Source of the DNA: Paracoccaceae bacterium
Lineage (GTDB): Bacteria; Pseudomonadota; Alphaproteobacteria; Rhodobacterales; Rhodobacteraceae
DNA: 34,617 nt
Direction: 5' to 3'
Assembly (NCBI GenBank): GCA_947453525.1
Contig: CANGHD010000021.1
Span: forward strand, 1-34,617
The position numbers were made by a program, and so were the translations under genes. Below the pieces are notes generated by a model. The model did not search any database. It had not been told where the DNA came from and saw only the letters and a program-made list of their open reading frames with translations. Below, in pieces: positions 16,733-25,260 of the stretch. Each line of letters begins with the position of its first letter. The first letter of the stretch is position 1.

Positions 16733-18124
16733 CTACCGGACCGTCACCCCGTCCGCCGTGGCCACGCTCAGCCGGATGAAGTTCAGCGCCCGCGCCCGGT
16801 TGGCATCGGCAAGCGCGGCGCGGGCATCCAGCAGGGTGCGCTCGGCCTCCAGCACGGACAGGAAATCCCCCTGTCCGATCTGGAAGCTGGACCGCGCAAG
16901 GTCCAGCGTCTGCACCGATATGCTCATCAGCCGCTCTTGTGCCGCCATGTTGCGGCCATCGCGGCCATAGGCCGCCAAGGCGTTCTGGATCTCCTCCACC
17001 GCGTTCAGGACGGCCGCCTGCCAGGCCAACTGCGCCTGCGCGGCCCGCGATTGCGCGGCAGAGATGTTGTTCCTCACCTTGCCCCCGGTGAACAACGGCA
17101 GGTTCAGCGAGGGCCCGAAGGACTGGACCGTGGTCGCCTTTCCTCCCGCCAGCCCCGAGGCGGTGATCGTGCCGCCCAGGGTCAGGGTCGGGTACAGATC
17201 GGCCCGCGCCACCCCGACCGCCGCATAGGCCGAGGCCAGACCGCGCTCGGCCACGATCACATCGGGCCTTTGGCGCAGCACATCGGCCGGCACGCCGACC
17301 GAAGCGCGGAAATGCGGCACCGGCTGGCCGCCGCGCCGCAACACCCCCGCCAAGGCCGCCGAGCCTTGCCCGGTCAGCGTCGCCAGCCGGTTCAGCGCCT
17401 GCGCATAGCCCACCTCCAGTGCAGGCATCTGCGCATCGGCGATGGCGATCAGTTGGTCGGCCCGCAAGGTGTCCAGCTTGGTGGAAGCTCCCGCCGTGAA
17501 GGCGCTTTGCACCAGATCGGCGGTCTTCCTGCGGCTGGTCAGGCTTTCCCGCGTCAGGGCCATGCGGGCCTGATAATAGCGCAGGTCGACATAGGCGCTG
17601 GCAACCTCGCCCGCCAAGGCAATCCGCGCCACATCGGCCGAGGCATAGGCGGCGTCCAGTTGCGCATGCGATCCTGCCTTGGCCGAGGCGACCCGACCGA
17701 ACAGGTCCAGCATCCATGACAGATTGGTGCTTGCCGCCTCCACCGTGACCGAGGCGCCGCCGGACGGGTCGGTCATCCCGGCATTGGCCGACAGGCCGAT
17801 CTGAGGCTGGCCACTGGCGGCGGCAATCCCGGCATTGGCCATGGCCTCCTTGATCCGCTCCACCGCCTGCAAGACCGTCAGGTTTTGCGCCAGCCCCAAG
17901 GCCACCAACTGGTCCAGCGCGGGGTCGCGAAACGCACTCCACCACTGCGGGTTGGTCGTTGCCTGGGCCGCAGCACCGGCCCCGTCAAAGGCCGCGGGCG
18001 CCACCAGCGCGGGGACCTGATAGGGCGTGACCGCGCAAGAGGCCAGCAGCGATGCCACAAGCAAAGACAACGCCACGGGTTTTGCAGACCATGCGGCGGC
18101 GACAGGACGGCTTGGGTTTCTCAC
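16733..18124 (-). CDS. Outer-membrane efflux lipoprotein (NodT/TolC type)
   Basis: The outer-membrane channel component of a tripartite efflux system. After a signal peptide with lipobox LLASC (a lipidated cysteine, then AVTPYQVP) come two outer-membrane-efflux-protein repeats rich in alanine, with PQIGLSANAGMTDPSG, LRADQLIAIADAQ, RQRPDVIVAERGLASAYAAVGVARADLYPTL (the strongest family signature), and QIGQGDFLSVLEAERTLLDAR near the C-terminus. The ORF opens with TTG at 18169; I prefer GTG at 18124, giving a normal lipoprotein signal and 463 aa, but neither has a strong ribosome site. No RND pump or membrane-fusion gene adjoins it, so it must serve a system encoded elsewhere. Confidence 0.88.
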   Translation of the reverse strand: MRNPSRPVAAAWSAKPVALSLLVASLLASCAVTPYQVPALVAPAAFDGAGAAAQATTNPQWWSAFRDPALDQLVALGLAQNLTVLQAVERIKEAMANAGIAAASGQPQIGLSANAGMTDPSGGASVTVEAASTNLSWMLDLFGRVASAKAGSHAQLDAAYASADVARIALAGEVASAYVDLRYYQARMALTRESLTSRRKTADLVQSAFTAGASTKLDTLRADQLIAIADAQMPALEVGYAQALNRLATLTGQGSAALAGVLRRGGQPVPHFRASVGVPADVLRQRPDVIVAERGLASAYAAVGVARADLYPTLTLGGTITASGLAGGKATTVQSFGPSLNLPLFTGGKVRNNISAAQSRAAQAQLAWQAAVLNAVEEIQNALAAYGRDGRNMAAQERLMSISVQTLDLARSSFQIGQGDFLSVLEAERTLLDARAALADANRARALNFIRLSVATADGVTVR

Positions 18125-18261
18125 GATGGGGACACTCGATCTATGGCGGGACTTCGGAAAGGTCGGCAAGGCAAAGCCTCCGCCGGCACCACAACGGCGC
18201 AGGTGGATTTTTGGTTCCCGCAGGTTGCGAAATCAAGCCCCGCGCGACCGCAGAGCGTCGG

Positions 18262-19821
18262 TCAGCGCCGCCTGTAATCGATCCGCCGCGCCAGCCAGCA
18301 TCCCAGCGTCAGGCCCGCGACCGCGCCAGAGCCATCCCGGCGCACCTGGACCGTCCAGTCGCCCGGCGGCGACGAATCCATCGACCGCCGTGTCGGGATC
18401 ACCCACAGGTCATCGGCCACCGGATGCATCCGCTCCATCGGACCTGCGCCCAGCATCCCGTCGAATCCGGCATAGGTGCCGCCATCGCGGCTGACGACGA
18501 TCAGGCTCGCCTCCAGTTCATCAGTCCAGTAGCTGCCCGTCAAAATGGCGGCATCGGCCTGCGCCACCGGGTCCAAAGGCCGGGGCGTGACGGTGAGCGC
18601 CTCGGCGGGACGCCACATCGTCAATCCGCCGGGTCCGCGCTCAAGGCTGACGCCACCGCCCCGCGCCACACCATCTGCCCCAAGCGTCAGGCGGGCCGAG
18701 GTCGTGGCGTAATGCAGCCGGATCGCCCCGGCCTCGGGTTGGGTGCGCAGCACCAGCCCCTGCGCCGCGTCCAGCCAAAGGCCCCGCCAGTCGGCCTGCG
18801 GCACCAGTCCGGCCTCGGGCTTGAAGCCCAGAGCGGTTTCCACCAAGCCATAGGCCGCCGCATGGGCATCGGCCTCGTGGTTGAACATCACCACCACCGA
18901 TAGGCGCTCTTCGGCCACATGCAGCCGGTGCGCCCGGAAGCCGCGCAACGCGCCGCCATGGCCGGTGGTCTTGCGGCCCGCCACCACGTCATGCTTCAGC
19001 CCGAAGCCATAGCTGGCAGCAGAGCCATCCTTGAAGGTTGGCGGGACCGCAAGCCGGTTGTAAATCCCTTGGCGGTCGTCGCGCGTGGCGTCGATGAAGG
19101 CCTCCCACGCCAGCATATCGTCCAGCGAGGCGGCAATCCCCGCGTCACCGATCCAGTAAATCCCGTTGTCGGCAGGCAGGTAGCCCACATCGTCATTGCC
19201 CTCATAGCCGACCACGCCATCGACCGGCTGGCGCGTATCGGCCTGCAGCACGGCGGTCGTCATCCGCGCCGGACCGAACAGCCGTTCGGCATAAAGCGCA
19301 GCCAAGGGTCGGCCCGTGGTGGACTCGATCAATTCCGAAAGGATGCGATAGTTGCCATTGCAGTAGGAATACGACGTGCCCGGCGCAAAATGCCCCGTCT
19401 TCATCCGCGCCAGCAGCGGCAAGGCATCGTCCCGGCCAAAGGTCTGCTCGGGTCTTGCCCCCTGCAGCACGGTCAGCGCCCAGTAATCGCGCAGGCCGGA
19501 TTGGTTGTCGGCCAGTTGCTGCACCGAAGGCAAGGGGCTGATCAGGTTCGGCAGATACTCCGCCACCCGTCCGTCCAGTGCCGCGATATCCGCCACCTGA
19601 TCCAGCAGCACCGCGCAGGTGAACTGCTTGGAGATCGAGCAGATCGGCAACCGCGTCGTGGCCGCCATCGACAGGCGCGCATAGGTGTCAGCATAGCCCC
19701 AGGCCCGCCTCGCGATCACCCTGCCGTCCTTGACGATACCGGCCACACCACCCGGCCCCCTGTACTGCTGCGCCAGCCCGTCCAATGCCTGCGTCAGCGC
19801 CGCCACGTCAAGATTGCCCAT
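18262..19821 (-). CDS. dap: D-aminopeptidase (S12 serine peptidase)
   Basis: Removes N-terminal D-residues from peptides; a penicillin-binding-protein-like serine enzyme. At 519 aa it is almost exactly the length of the Ochrobactrum anthropi enzyme (520). The catalytic set falls where I recall it: SISK at 62-65, YCN at 153-155 and HGG at about 288. Two C-terminal beta domains follow, as in that family, including GGGVSLERGPGGLTMW. The start at 19821 (MGNLDVAALT) has GGGAGG upstream; the 20 residues before it in the ORF track are leader. No signal peptide is visible, so it is probably cytoplasmic. General beta-lactamase-fold hydrolase is the fallback call. Confidence 0.87.
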   Translation of the reverse strand: MGNLDVAALTQALDGLAQQYRGPGGVAGIVKDGRVIARRAWGYADTYARLSMAATTRLPICSISKQFTCAVLLDQVADIAALDGRVAEYLPNLISPLPSVQQLADNQSGLRDYWALTVLQGARPEQTFGRDDALPLLARMKTGHFAPGTSYSYCNGNYRILSELIESTTGRPLAALYAERLFGPARMTTAVLQADTRQPVDGVVGYEGNDDVGYLPADNGIYWIGDAGIAASLDDMLAWEAFIDATRDDRQGIYNRLAVPPTFKDGSAASYGFGLKHDVVAGRKTTGHGGALRGFRAHRLHVAEERLSVVVMFNHEADAHAAAYGLVETALGFKPEAGLVPQADWRGLWLDAAQGLVLRTQPEAGAIRLHYATTSARLTLGADGVARGGGVSLERGPGGLTMWRPAEALTVTPRPLDPVAQADAAILTGSYWTDELEASLIVVSRDGGTYAGFDGMLGAGPMERMHPVADDLWVIPTRRSMDSSPPGDWTVQVRRDGSGAVAGLTLGCWLARRIDYRRR

Positions 19822-19917
19822 CCCAGCCTCCCGGTTTTGGCCAGACACTGGCCTGCCGGCCCCCGGTGGGCAAGGGCCCATACGCCGCCCCGCGCCAAGG
19901 CCATCCCCGCCATCCGC

Positions 19918-19932
19918 TTAAGCCGTCGTTAA
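19918..19932. promoter_or_regulatory. CtrA-type box TTAA-N7-TTAA
   Basis: TTAA (19918-19921), seven bases GCCGTCG, TTAA (19929-19932). This is the core of the CtrA recognition sequence TTAA-N7-TTAAC, except for the final C. It lies 36 nt before the ATG of the PAS protein, in the divergent gap with dap. TTAA is rare in this GC-rich window, and correctly spaced pairs are rarer still. Confidence 0.5.
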
Positions 19933-19968
19933 AGTCTTTGCCCTAAACCAGCGCCAGCGACAGGGCGA

Positions 19969-21246
19969 ATGACAGGCGGGGCTATGGTCAGTCCGGACGA
20001 GACAGGGGCGGTTCAACCCGGCGAAGAGGTGCCCTTTGGCGTGGAAGAGCTGTTTTATTCCCGCACCGACCGGCGCGGGCTGATTCTGGCGGGCAATCCG
20101 GTGTTCCGCCGGGTGGCGGGCTACGGTTGGGCCCAGCTGATCGGCGCGCCGCACCGCATCGTGCGCCATCCCGTCACGCCAAAAGCCGTCTTCCGCATCC
20201 TGTGGCAAACCCTCCAACAGGACGAACCCGCCGTCGCCTACGTCTGCAACCGCGCAGCGGACGGGCGGCCCTACTGGGTGCTGGCGACCATCCTGCCCTT
20301 CAGCGACACCTATCTGTCCGTCCGCATCAAACCGACCTCGGGCCTCTTGGCCAAGGTGAAGGACCTTTATGCACAACTCTCCCAGGCCGAACGGGACGGG
20401 CTCGGCATCGACGCCTCGGTCGACCGCCTGCTGGCCACGCTGCGCGAGGCGGGCTTTCCCGACCACCGCGCCTTCATGCGCCATGCGCTGGCGCAGGAGA
20501 CCTCCGCCCGCGCGGCAGCCCTGAACGCCCGCACCACGATGGAAGAGGTCGGGCGCATCCGCAAAGGCCTGTCCGATGTCATCGCCGAGCAAGAGGCGCT
20601 GGTCGGCGATTTCGAACGCCTGCGGATCCTGCCCACCAACATGCGCATCCTCGCCTCGCGGCTGGAACCGACCGGCGGGCCGGTGGGGGCGATTTCCGAC
20701 ATCTACCTGACAATCTCCGCCGATATCTTCAGCAAGGTCGGCGCCTTCTCACGCGGCGACGCCTCGCTCTGCCAGCGCATGTCGGCGTCCTTTGAAAAGG
20801 CGATGTTCCTGATGACCTGCGCGCAGCTTCAGGCCGAGGTGGCGGGCACCGCCCGGCCCGAGGACATGGCAGGCTCTGGCATCGATTGCGCGGCAGAGGT
20901 GGCCTGTCTGGGCCGGCTGGGCTCCAGCTACCGCGCCCTTGCGGCGCATGCCATGGAAGATGCCATGACGCTGGCCGCCAAGATCGCCGAAGCCAGTGTC
21001 GATCTGAAACGCGCCATGCTGAGCCTTGAGACGATCACCGTGATGGGCCGGGTGGAAAGTGCGCGGATCGGCGCGGAAGGCATGCGGATCAACGCCACGA
21101 TCAACCAGTTGCACGAGGGCAATCTGGTGATCTCGCGCCTTCTGGGCGTCATCACCGAACTTTCGGGCACGATCAACTCCGGCATGCGCAGCCTGCGCGG
21201 CACCTACCTGTCCGACCTGAACGACAGGTCGGCCCCGCAAGGCTGA
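19969..21246 (+). CDS. Soluble PAS-domain protein, possible chemotaxis/signalling sensor
   Basis: A 425 aa protein with one Aer-like PAS domain at about residues 25-120 (RRGLILAGNPVFRRVAGY, GAPHRIVRHPVTP, YVCNRAADGRPYWVLATILP), followed by a long helical region (about 130-410) rich in A, L, E and R. No membrane segment is evident, and I do not find the conserved hairpin tip of methyl-accepting proteins, so CheA/CheW coupling is doubtful. The PAS ligand (FAD, haem or other) cannot be read. The ATG at 19969 has AGGG close by; ATG at 19984 (MVSPDE) is an alternative with GGCGGGG upstream. A CtrA-type box lies 36 nt before it, and CtrA controls motility genes in this order. Confidence 0.75.
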   Translation: MTGGAMVSPDETGAVQPGEEVPFGVEELFYSRTDRRGLILAGNPVFRRVAGYGWAQLIGAPHRIVRHPVTPKAVFRILWQTLQQDEPAVAYVCNRAADGRPYWVLATILPFSDTYLSVRIKPTSGLLAKVKDLYAQLSQAERDGLGIDASVDRLLATLREAGFPDHRAFMRHALAQETSARAAALNARTTMEEVGRIRKGLSDVIAEQEALVGDFERLRILPTNMRILASRLEPTGGPVGAISDIYLTISADIFSKVGAFSRGDASLCQRMSASFEKAMFLMTCAQLQAEVAGTARPEDMAGSGIDCAAEVACLGRLGSSYRALAAHAMEDAMTLAAKIAEASVDLKRAMLSLETITVMGRVESARIGAEGMRINATINQLHEGNLVISRLLGVITELSGTINSGMRSLRGTYLSDLNDRSAPQG

Positions 21247-21560
21247 AGCGCGTCGGCCCGCGCCCTTGCCGCGTCGCCCGGCCCGGCGACCAGCCCCGTC
21301 CTGCAACGGTCCCTGTTGTCAGGCTGCCGCGCCATCGCTAATCTTGCCGCCAAAGCGCCCGCGCGCCAAGCCCGCCCCATGGTGCCGCTGCCCCGCAATA
21401 CCCGTCGCGAAAACCGCCAGCCCGAACGTCGCCCGTCTGCACACTTCCAAGCCGCATGTGCCCAGCCCCAAACACCCCCGCCGCACAAGACCCGTGCCCC
21501 GCACTCCAACTGCCGGCGGTGCCAGACCCCAATACCGCCCTTCGTCAAATGGGACGCACC
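21247..21560. other. Intergenic region, PAS gene to GST
   Basis: 314 bases without a credible gene. A hairpin GTCGCC-CGGCCC-GGCGAC (21273-21290) soon after the PAS stop could help end that transcript, though it lacks a T tract. TTGTCA (21316-21321) and TAATCT (21339-21344), 17 bases apart, form a weak rightward promoter candidate for the GST. The short ORFs here are Pro/Arg-rich and unconvincing. Confidence 0.45.
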
Positions 21561-22181
21561 ATGACCCGCGCCACACTGTATTACTCGCCCAACCTCAACC
21601 CCCGGCTCTGCGTCGCGGTGGCCCGTTATCTGCAAGCCGATCTGGACTATGTCAAAGCCAGTCCCTTCCATCCCAGGCAGCAAGAGGCCTTCCGTCGTCT
21701 CAACCCGATGACCCGCGTGCCCGTCCTGCAAGAGGCCGATGGCACCACCCTGTGGGAAACCGACGCCATCATCTGCCGCCTGTCGCGCCGCGCAGGCTCC
21801 GACCTCTGGCGGCAGGATGAGGAGCAGCCCGAGATGATCCGCTGGCTGTCCTGGACCGCCTATCACCTGATGCCGGCGGGCGATGTGCATTACTTCGAAC
21901 GCATCGTGCGCCCGACCTTCTCGGATATCCCCGAACTGCCGCAGGTCATGGACATGACCCTGCAGCGGTTCATCGAATATGCCGGTGTGCTGGACGACTG
22001 GCTCAAGACCCGCGAATGGCTGGTGGGCACCCGCCTGTCCTATGCCGATTTCCGCGTGGCCACCCTGATGCCCTTCGCCCGACAGGCCCTGCTGCCCATC
22101 GACGATTTCCCCCAAGTGCTGCGCCACGCAGCACAACTTGATGCAGTGCCCTTCTGGCGCGACCCCTTCGCCGGTCTTTGA
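21561..22181 (+). CDS. Glutathione S-transferase family protein
   Basis: A 206 aa cytosolic protein with the two-domain GST layout: an N-terminal thioredoxin-like domain ([20 protein letters not shown], then [22 protein letters not shown], which carries the cis-proline and the glutamate/aspartate that hold glutathione) and an all-helical C-terminal domain with [12 protein letters not shown], the usual N-capping-box segment. Class and substrate cannot be assigned. The ATG at 21561 with GGGA upstream is preferred over the ATG at 21549. It lies 58 nt before surE in the same direction and may be transcribed with it. Confidence 0.88.
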   Translation: MTRATLYYSPNLNPRLCVAVARYLQADLDYVKASPFHPRQQEAFRRLNPMTRVPVLQEADGTTLWETDAIICRLSRRAGSDLWRQDEEQPEMIRWLSWTAYHLMPAGDVHYFERIVRPTFSDIPELPQVMDMTLQRFIEYAGVLDDWLKTREWLVGTRLSYADFRVATLMPFARQALLPIDDFPQVLRHAAQLDAVPFWRDPFAGL

Positions 22182-22239
22182 GCGGGCCTGCGCTTGCCCC
22201 CACAGCGGGCCTCGTCTATCAGGAGCAAAAGGGGAAAAC

Positions 22240-23025
22240 ATGCGCATTCTCATCACGAACGACGACGGCATCAACGCTCCCGGCCTCGCGGTTCTGGAGC
22301 GGATTGCCCTCGAGATTGCCGGACCGCAGGGCGAAGTCTGGGTGGTGGCCCCTGCCTTCGAACAATCCGGCGTGGGCCATTGCATCAGCTACACCCATCC
22401 GACGATGATCGCCGAACTGGGCCCGCGCCGCTTTGCCGCCGAAGGCTCGCCCGCAGATTGCGTTCTGGCCGGGCTCTACCATGTGATGAAGGATGGCAAG
22501 CCCGATCTGGTGCTGTCCGGCGTCAACCGGGGCAACAACTCGGGCGAGAACGTGCTGTATTCCGGTACGATCGGCGGCGCGATGGAAGCCGCCCTGCAAG
22601 GCATCAGATCGATCGCCCTGTCGCAGTTCTTCGGCCCCTTGAACGCCAAGCTGGACGAGCCCTTCGACGCCGCCGTCCAGCTGGGCGCGGGGCTGATCCG
22701 GCGGCTGCTCGACAAAGGCATCTGGGACGAGGAAGACTACCGCATCTTCTACAACGTCAACTTCCCCGCCCTGCCCGCGGCGCAGGTCAAGGGCATCAAG
22801 GTCGCCAATCAGGGCTTCCGCCGCTACACCGCCTTCTCGCTGGAGCCGCATGTCTCGCCGACCGGGCGGCAGTTCCTCTGGATCAAGGGCGGCGAACAGG
22901 GCCGCGCCACCCTGCCGGGGTCGGATATCACCGCCAATGTCGAAGGCTATATCTCGGTCACGCCCCTGCGCGCCGACCTGACCGCCCATGACCGCCTGTC
23001 CGAACTTGCAGCGGCCCTTGCATGA
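22240..23025 (+). CDS. surE: 5'/3'-nucleotidase SurE
   Basis: A metal-dependent phosphatase acting on nucleoside monophosphates and short polyphosphates, linked to stress survival. The 261 aa protein opens with [16 protein letters not shown], whose adjacent aspartates bind the metal, and contains [25 protein letters not shown], the second metal and phosphate loop. The ATG at 22240 sits behind AGGAG and AGGGG. Its stop overlaps the pcm start by 4 nt (ATGA), so the two are translationally coupled. Confidence 0.97.
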   Translation: MRILITNDDGINAPGLAVLERIALEIAGPQGEVWVVAPAFEQSGVGHCISYTHPTMIAELGPRRFAAEGSPADCVLAGLYHVMKDGKPDLVLSGVNRGNNSGENVLYSGTIGGAMEAALQGIRSIALSQFFGPLNAKLDEPFDAAVQLGAGLIRRLLDKGIWDEEDYRIFYNVNFPALPAAQVKGIKVANQGFRRYTAFSLEPHVSPTGRQFLWIKGGEQGRATLPGSDITANVEGYISVTPLRADLTAHDRLSELAAALA

Positions 23026-23684
23026 GCGAAGACACGCCACAGGATGACAGTGCGGCCGAGCGCCAGATGCGCTTTGTCTTCGCATTGCGCAGCCATGGCG
23101 TGACCGACACCCGCGTTCTGCAGGCGATGGAGCGGACGGACCGCGGCGCCTTCGTGCGCGGCCTGTTCGCCGCCCGTGCCTACGAGGATATGCCGCTGCC
23201 AATTTCCTGCGGCCAGACCATCAGCCAGCCTTCCGTCGTGGGCCTGATGACGCAGGCGCTGGACGTTCAGCCGCGCGACAAGGTGCTGGAGGTGGGGACC
23301 GGGTCCGGCTATCAGGCCGCCATCCTCAGCCATCTGTGCCGCAGGGTCTACACCGTCGACCGCCACCGCAGTCTGGTGCGCGAGGCGGCCGAAGTCTTCC
23401 GCGACCTTGGCCTTGTCAACATCACCGCCTTTGCCGCCGATGGCAGCTTCGGCTTGCCCGATCAGGCGCCGTTTGATCGCATTCTCGTGACGGCTGCGGC
23501 GGAAGACCCGCCGGGCCCGCTCTTGGCGCAGTTGAAGATCGGCGGTATCATGGTGCTGCCGGTGGGCCAGTCCGATGCGGTGCAAAGCCTGATCAAGGTG
23601 ACGCGCCTGCAATCGGGCTATGACTACGAAGAACTGCGACCGGTGCGCTTCGTGCCGCTGGTCGAGGGTCTGGCAACGGAATGA
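23022..23684 (+). CDS. pcm: Protein-L-isoaspartate O-methyltransferase
   Basis: Repairs damaged proteins by methylating L-isoaspartyl residues with S-adenosylmethionine. The 220 aa protein shows the expected order: [27 protein letters not shown] (substrate loop), then the SAM-binding glycine loop [19 protein letters not shown], then [14 protein letters not shown]. The ATG overlaps the end of surE by 4 nt. surE-pcm-nlpD is a classic conserved order in proteobacteria. Confidence 0.96.
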   Translation: MSEDTPQDDSAAERQMRFVFALRSHGVTDTRVLQAMERTDRGAFVRGLFAARAYEDMPLPISCGQTISQPSVVGLMTQALDVQPRDKVLEVGTGSGYQAAILSHLCRRVYTVDRHRSLVREAAEVFRDLGLVNITAFAADGSFGLPDQAPFDRILVTAAAEDPPGPLLAQLKIGGIMVLPVGQSDAVQSLIKVTRLQSGYDYEELRPVRFVPLVEGLATE

Positions 23685-23766
23685 GAGAATGGCCCCGGTC
23701 CTGCGGATCGGTCAAGGGCCCCGGATGAAGTTGGGTTGGGCGAAGAGCCAGACGGGTGGGATCAGG

Positions 23767-25005
23767 ATGCGTTCTTTAAGAGGTTCTTTTTGCGCTTTTC
23801 CTTCAAGCGCCGTGACGGTCATGGCCGTGCTTTTGCTGTCGGCCTGCGCAAACACGAGCAATCTGGACTGGGACCTGCGCAACAACGCCGGGAACACCTC
23901 TGCGGCGGTGGAGCGGATGACGACGGCGCGGCCGTCGGCGGATGGCAACGGGGTGATCTCCTATCCCGGTTATCAGGTCGCGGTGGCGCGGCGCGGTGAC
24001 ACCGTGGCCTCGGTCGCCGCCCGTCTTGGCCTCGGCGCCGACCAGCTGGGCGCCTACAACGCCCTGCACCCCGACGACACCCTGCGTCAAGGCGAGATTT
24101 TGGCCCTGCCGGTCCGCGTCGCGGCTCAACCCGCCGCCTTGCCGGGCAGTGCGGGGGCGCTGATCCCTTATGGTCAGGGAACCGGCGGCACGGCGGGCGG
24201 CATCGATGTCGAGGCGATTGCCACCACCGCCATCGACCGCGCGGGCAGCGGCGGAACCGCCCAGACTGGCACCACGACCAAGGCGCTGCCCTTCTCCACC
24301 AAGGGCTCGGGCCCTGTGCCGGTACGCTATCAGGTCAAACGCGGCGAGACCGCCTTCACCATCGCCCGCCAGTTCAACATCTCGGCCAAGGCTTTGGCCG
24401 ACTGGAACGGTCTTGGACCCGATCTTTCGGTGCGCGAAGGGCAATATCTGATCATCCCGACCGCCGCCGACACCACCCGTCCGTCTGACGCCGGAACAGT
24501 GGATACCACCTTGCCGGGCCAAGGCTCGCCCACGCCCGAGCCGCCCTCGGCCAAGCTGCCGCTGCCGACCGAAAAGACCGTGACGGCAGCCGAGGCGGCC
24601 AAACAGACGCCCGCAGCCCCTGATCTGGGCCCGCAGCGCACCACGGCCTCGGCTGCGGCGATGGCGATGCCGGTCGATGGCAAGATCCTGCGCAGCTATG
24701 ACGGCAAGAGCAATCAGGGCATCGACATCGCCGCCTCCGCCGGCAGCGCCGTCCATGCCGCCCAGGACGGAACCGTGGCCGTCATCACCCATGACTCCGG
24801 CTCAGGCGCGCTGATCGTGATCGTCAAACACGCAGGCGGCCTTCTGACCGTCTATGCCGGGCTCGACAGCGCCGTCGTGGCCAAGGGCGCCTCGGTCAAG
24901 CGCGGCCAGACCATCGGCACCGTCAAATCCGGCAACCCGGCGCAATTGCACTTCGAAGTCCGACAAGGCCAGCAATCGGTCAATCCGCTGACCTATCTGC
25001 AATAA
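23767..25005 (+). CDS. NlpD/DipM-like lipoprotein: two LysM, degenerate LytM
   Basis: A 412 aa envelope protein acting at peptidoglycan. The signal ends in a lipobox LLLSAC, lipidating Cys27. Two LysM repeats follow: YQVAVARRGDTVASVAARLG (about 60-105) and YQVKRGETAFTIARQFNIS (about 185-235), then a Pro/Thr linker and a C-terminal LytM/M23 domain. That domain reads NQGIDIA where active enzymes have a zinc-binding histidine, and QLHFEVR where they have HxH, so two metal ligands look lost. Inactive LytM proteins such as NlpD and EnvC activate amidases during cell division, which I infer here. ATG 23767 with CAGG upstream is chosen because it gives a clean lipoprotein signal; upstream ATGs exist. 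Confidence 0.87.
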   Translation: MRSLRGSFCAFPSSAVTVMAVLLLSACANTSNLDWDLRNNAGNTSAAVERMTTARPSADGNGVISYPGYQVAVARRGDTVASVAARLGLGADQLGAYNALHPDDTLRQGEILALPVRVAAQPAALPGSAGALIPYGQGTGGTAGGIDVEAIATTAIDRAGSGGTAQTGTTTKALPFSTKGSGPVPVRYQVKRGETAFTIARQFNISAKALADWNGLGPDLSVREGQYLIIPTAADTTRPSDAGTVDTTLPGQGSPTPEPPSAKLPLPTEKTVTAAEAAKQTPAAPDLGPQRTTASAAAMAMPVDGKILRSYDGKSNQGIDIAASAGSAVHAAQDGTVAVITHDSGSGALIVIVKHAGGLLTVYAGLDSAVVAKGASVKRGQTIGTVKSGNPAQLHFEVRQGQQSVNPLTYLQ

Positions 25006-25029
25006 CCACCACGGCCCGTTTCCCGGCAG

Positions 25030-25050
25030 CCGGGGGTTTCACACCCCCGG
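25030..25050 (+). terminator. Hairpin after the nlpD-like gene
   Basis: A perfect 8-bp stem CCGGGGGT / ACCCCCGG with a TTCAC loop, 25 nt past the stop codon. There is no proper T run (only GGGATATTT some way after). It closes the surE-pcm-nlpD block facing the convergent DUF815 gene. Confidence 0.5.
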
Positions 25051-25080
25051 ACCCCCGTGGGATATTTGGACCTAGATGAA
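25051..25080. repeat. Rhodobacterales-type intergenic element
   Basis: The stretch around CCCCCGTGGGATATTTGG followed by AGATGAA, just behind the hairpin, is the kind of short element I recall seeing after hairpins at gene ends across Rhodobacterales genomes. I found no second copy in this window, so the repeat status rests on memory of the group, not on this sequence. Confidence 0.4.
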
Positions 25081-25143
25081 TTAAGGAACGCGTAACCGTG
25101 TTCATTCAGGCAGAACCATGCCTTGCGGTGACGCGCGATTGTG

Positions 25144-25162
25144 AATCCTCCAGTCGAGGATT
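25144..25162. terminator. Hairpin in convergent gap
   Basis: AATCCTC-CAGTC-GAGGATT, a perfect 7-bp stem with a 5-nt loop, about 100 bases past the DUF815 stop on the minus strand. No T tract, so terminator function is only possible. A larger GCCCGGC/GCCGGGC pair (25175-25209) lies between it and the gene. Confidence 0.35.
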
Positions 25163-25260
25163 TCCGCGCACAACGCCCGGCCCTGTCCGGGATCAAGACC
25201 GCGCCGGGCCGAAGGGCGCAGTGGGCCCCCACCGGGTCAGCCGCGCGGCGCGGAAACACG

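Noticed and set aside
16362-17945. 527 aa minus-strand ORF
   Set aside because: Alternative frame of dusA and the efflux lipoprotein, both of which have strong family motifs in their own frames.
25081-25096. TTAAGGAACGCGTAAC, a near CtrA site
   Set aside because: The second half is GTAA rather than TTAA, and it lies in the gap between two convergent genes where no promoter is needed.
24993-25259. 88 aa minus-strand ORF in the nlpD/DUF815 gap
   Set aside because: It translates hairpins and the intergenic element; no start signal or family resemblance.
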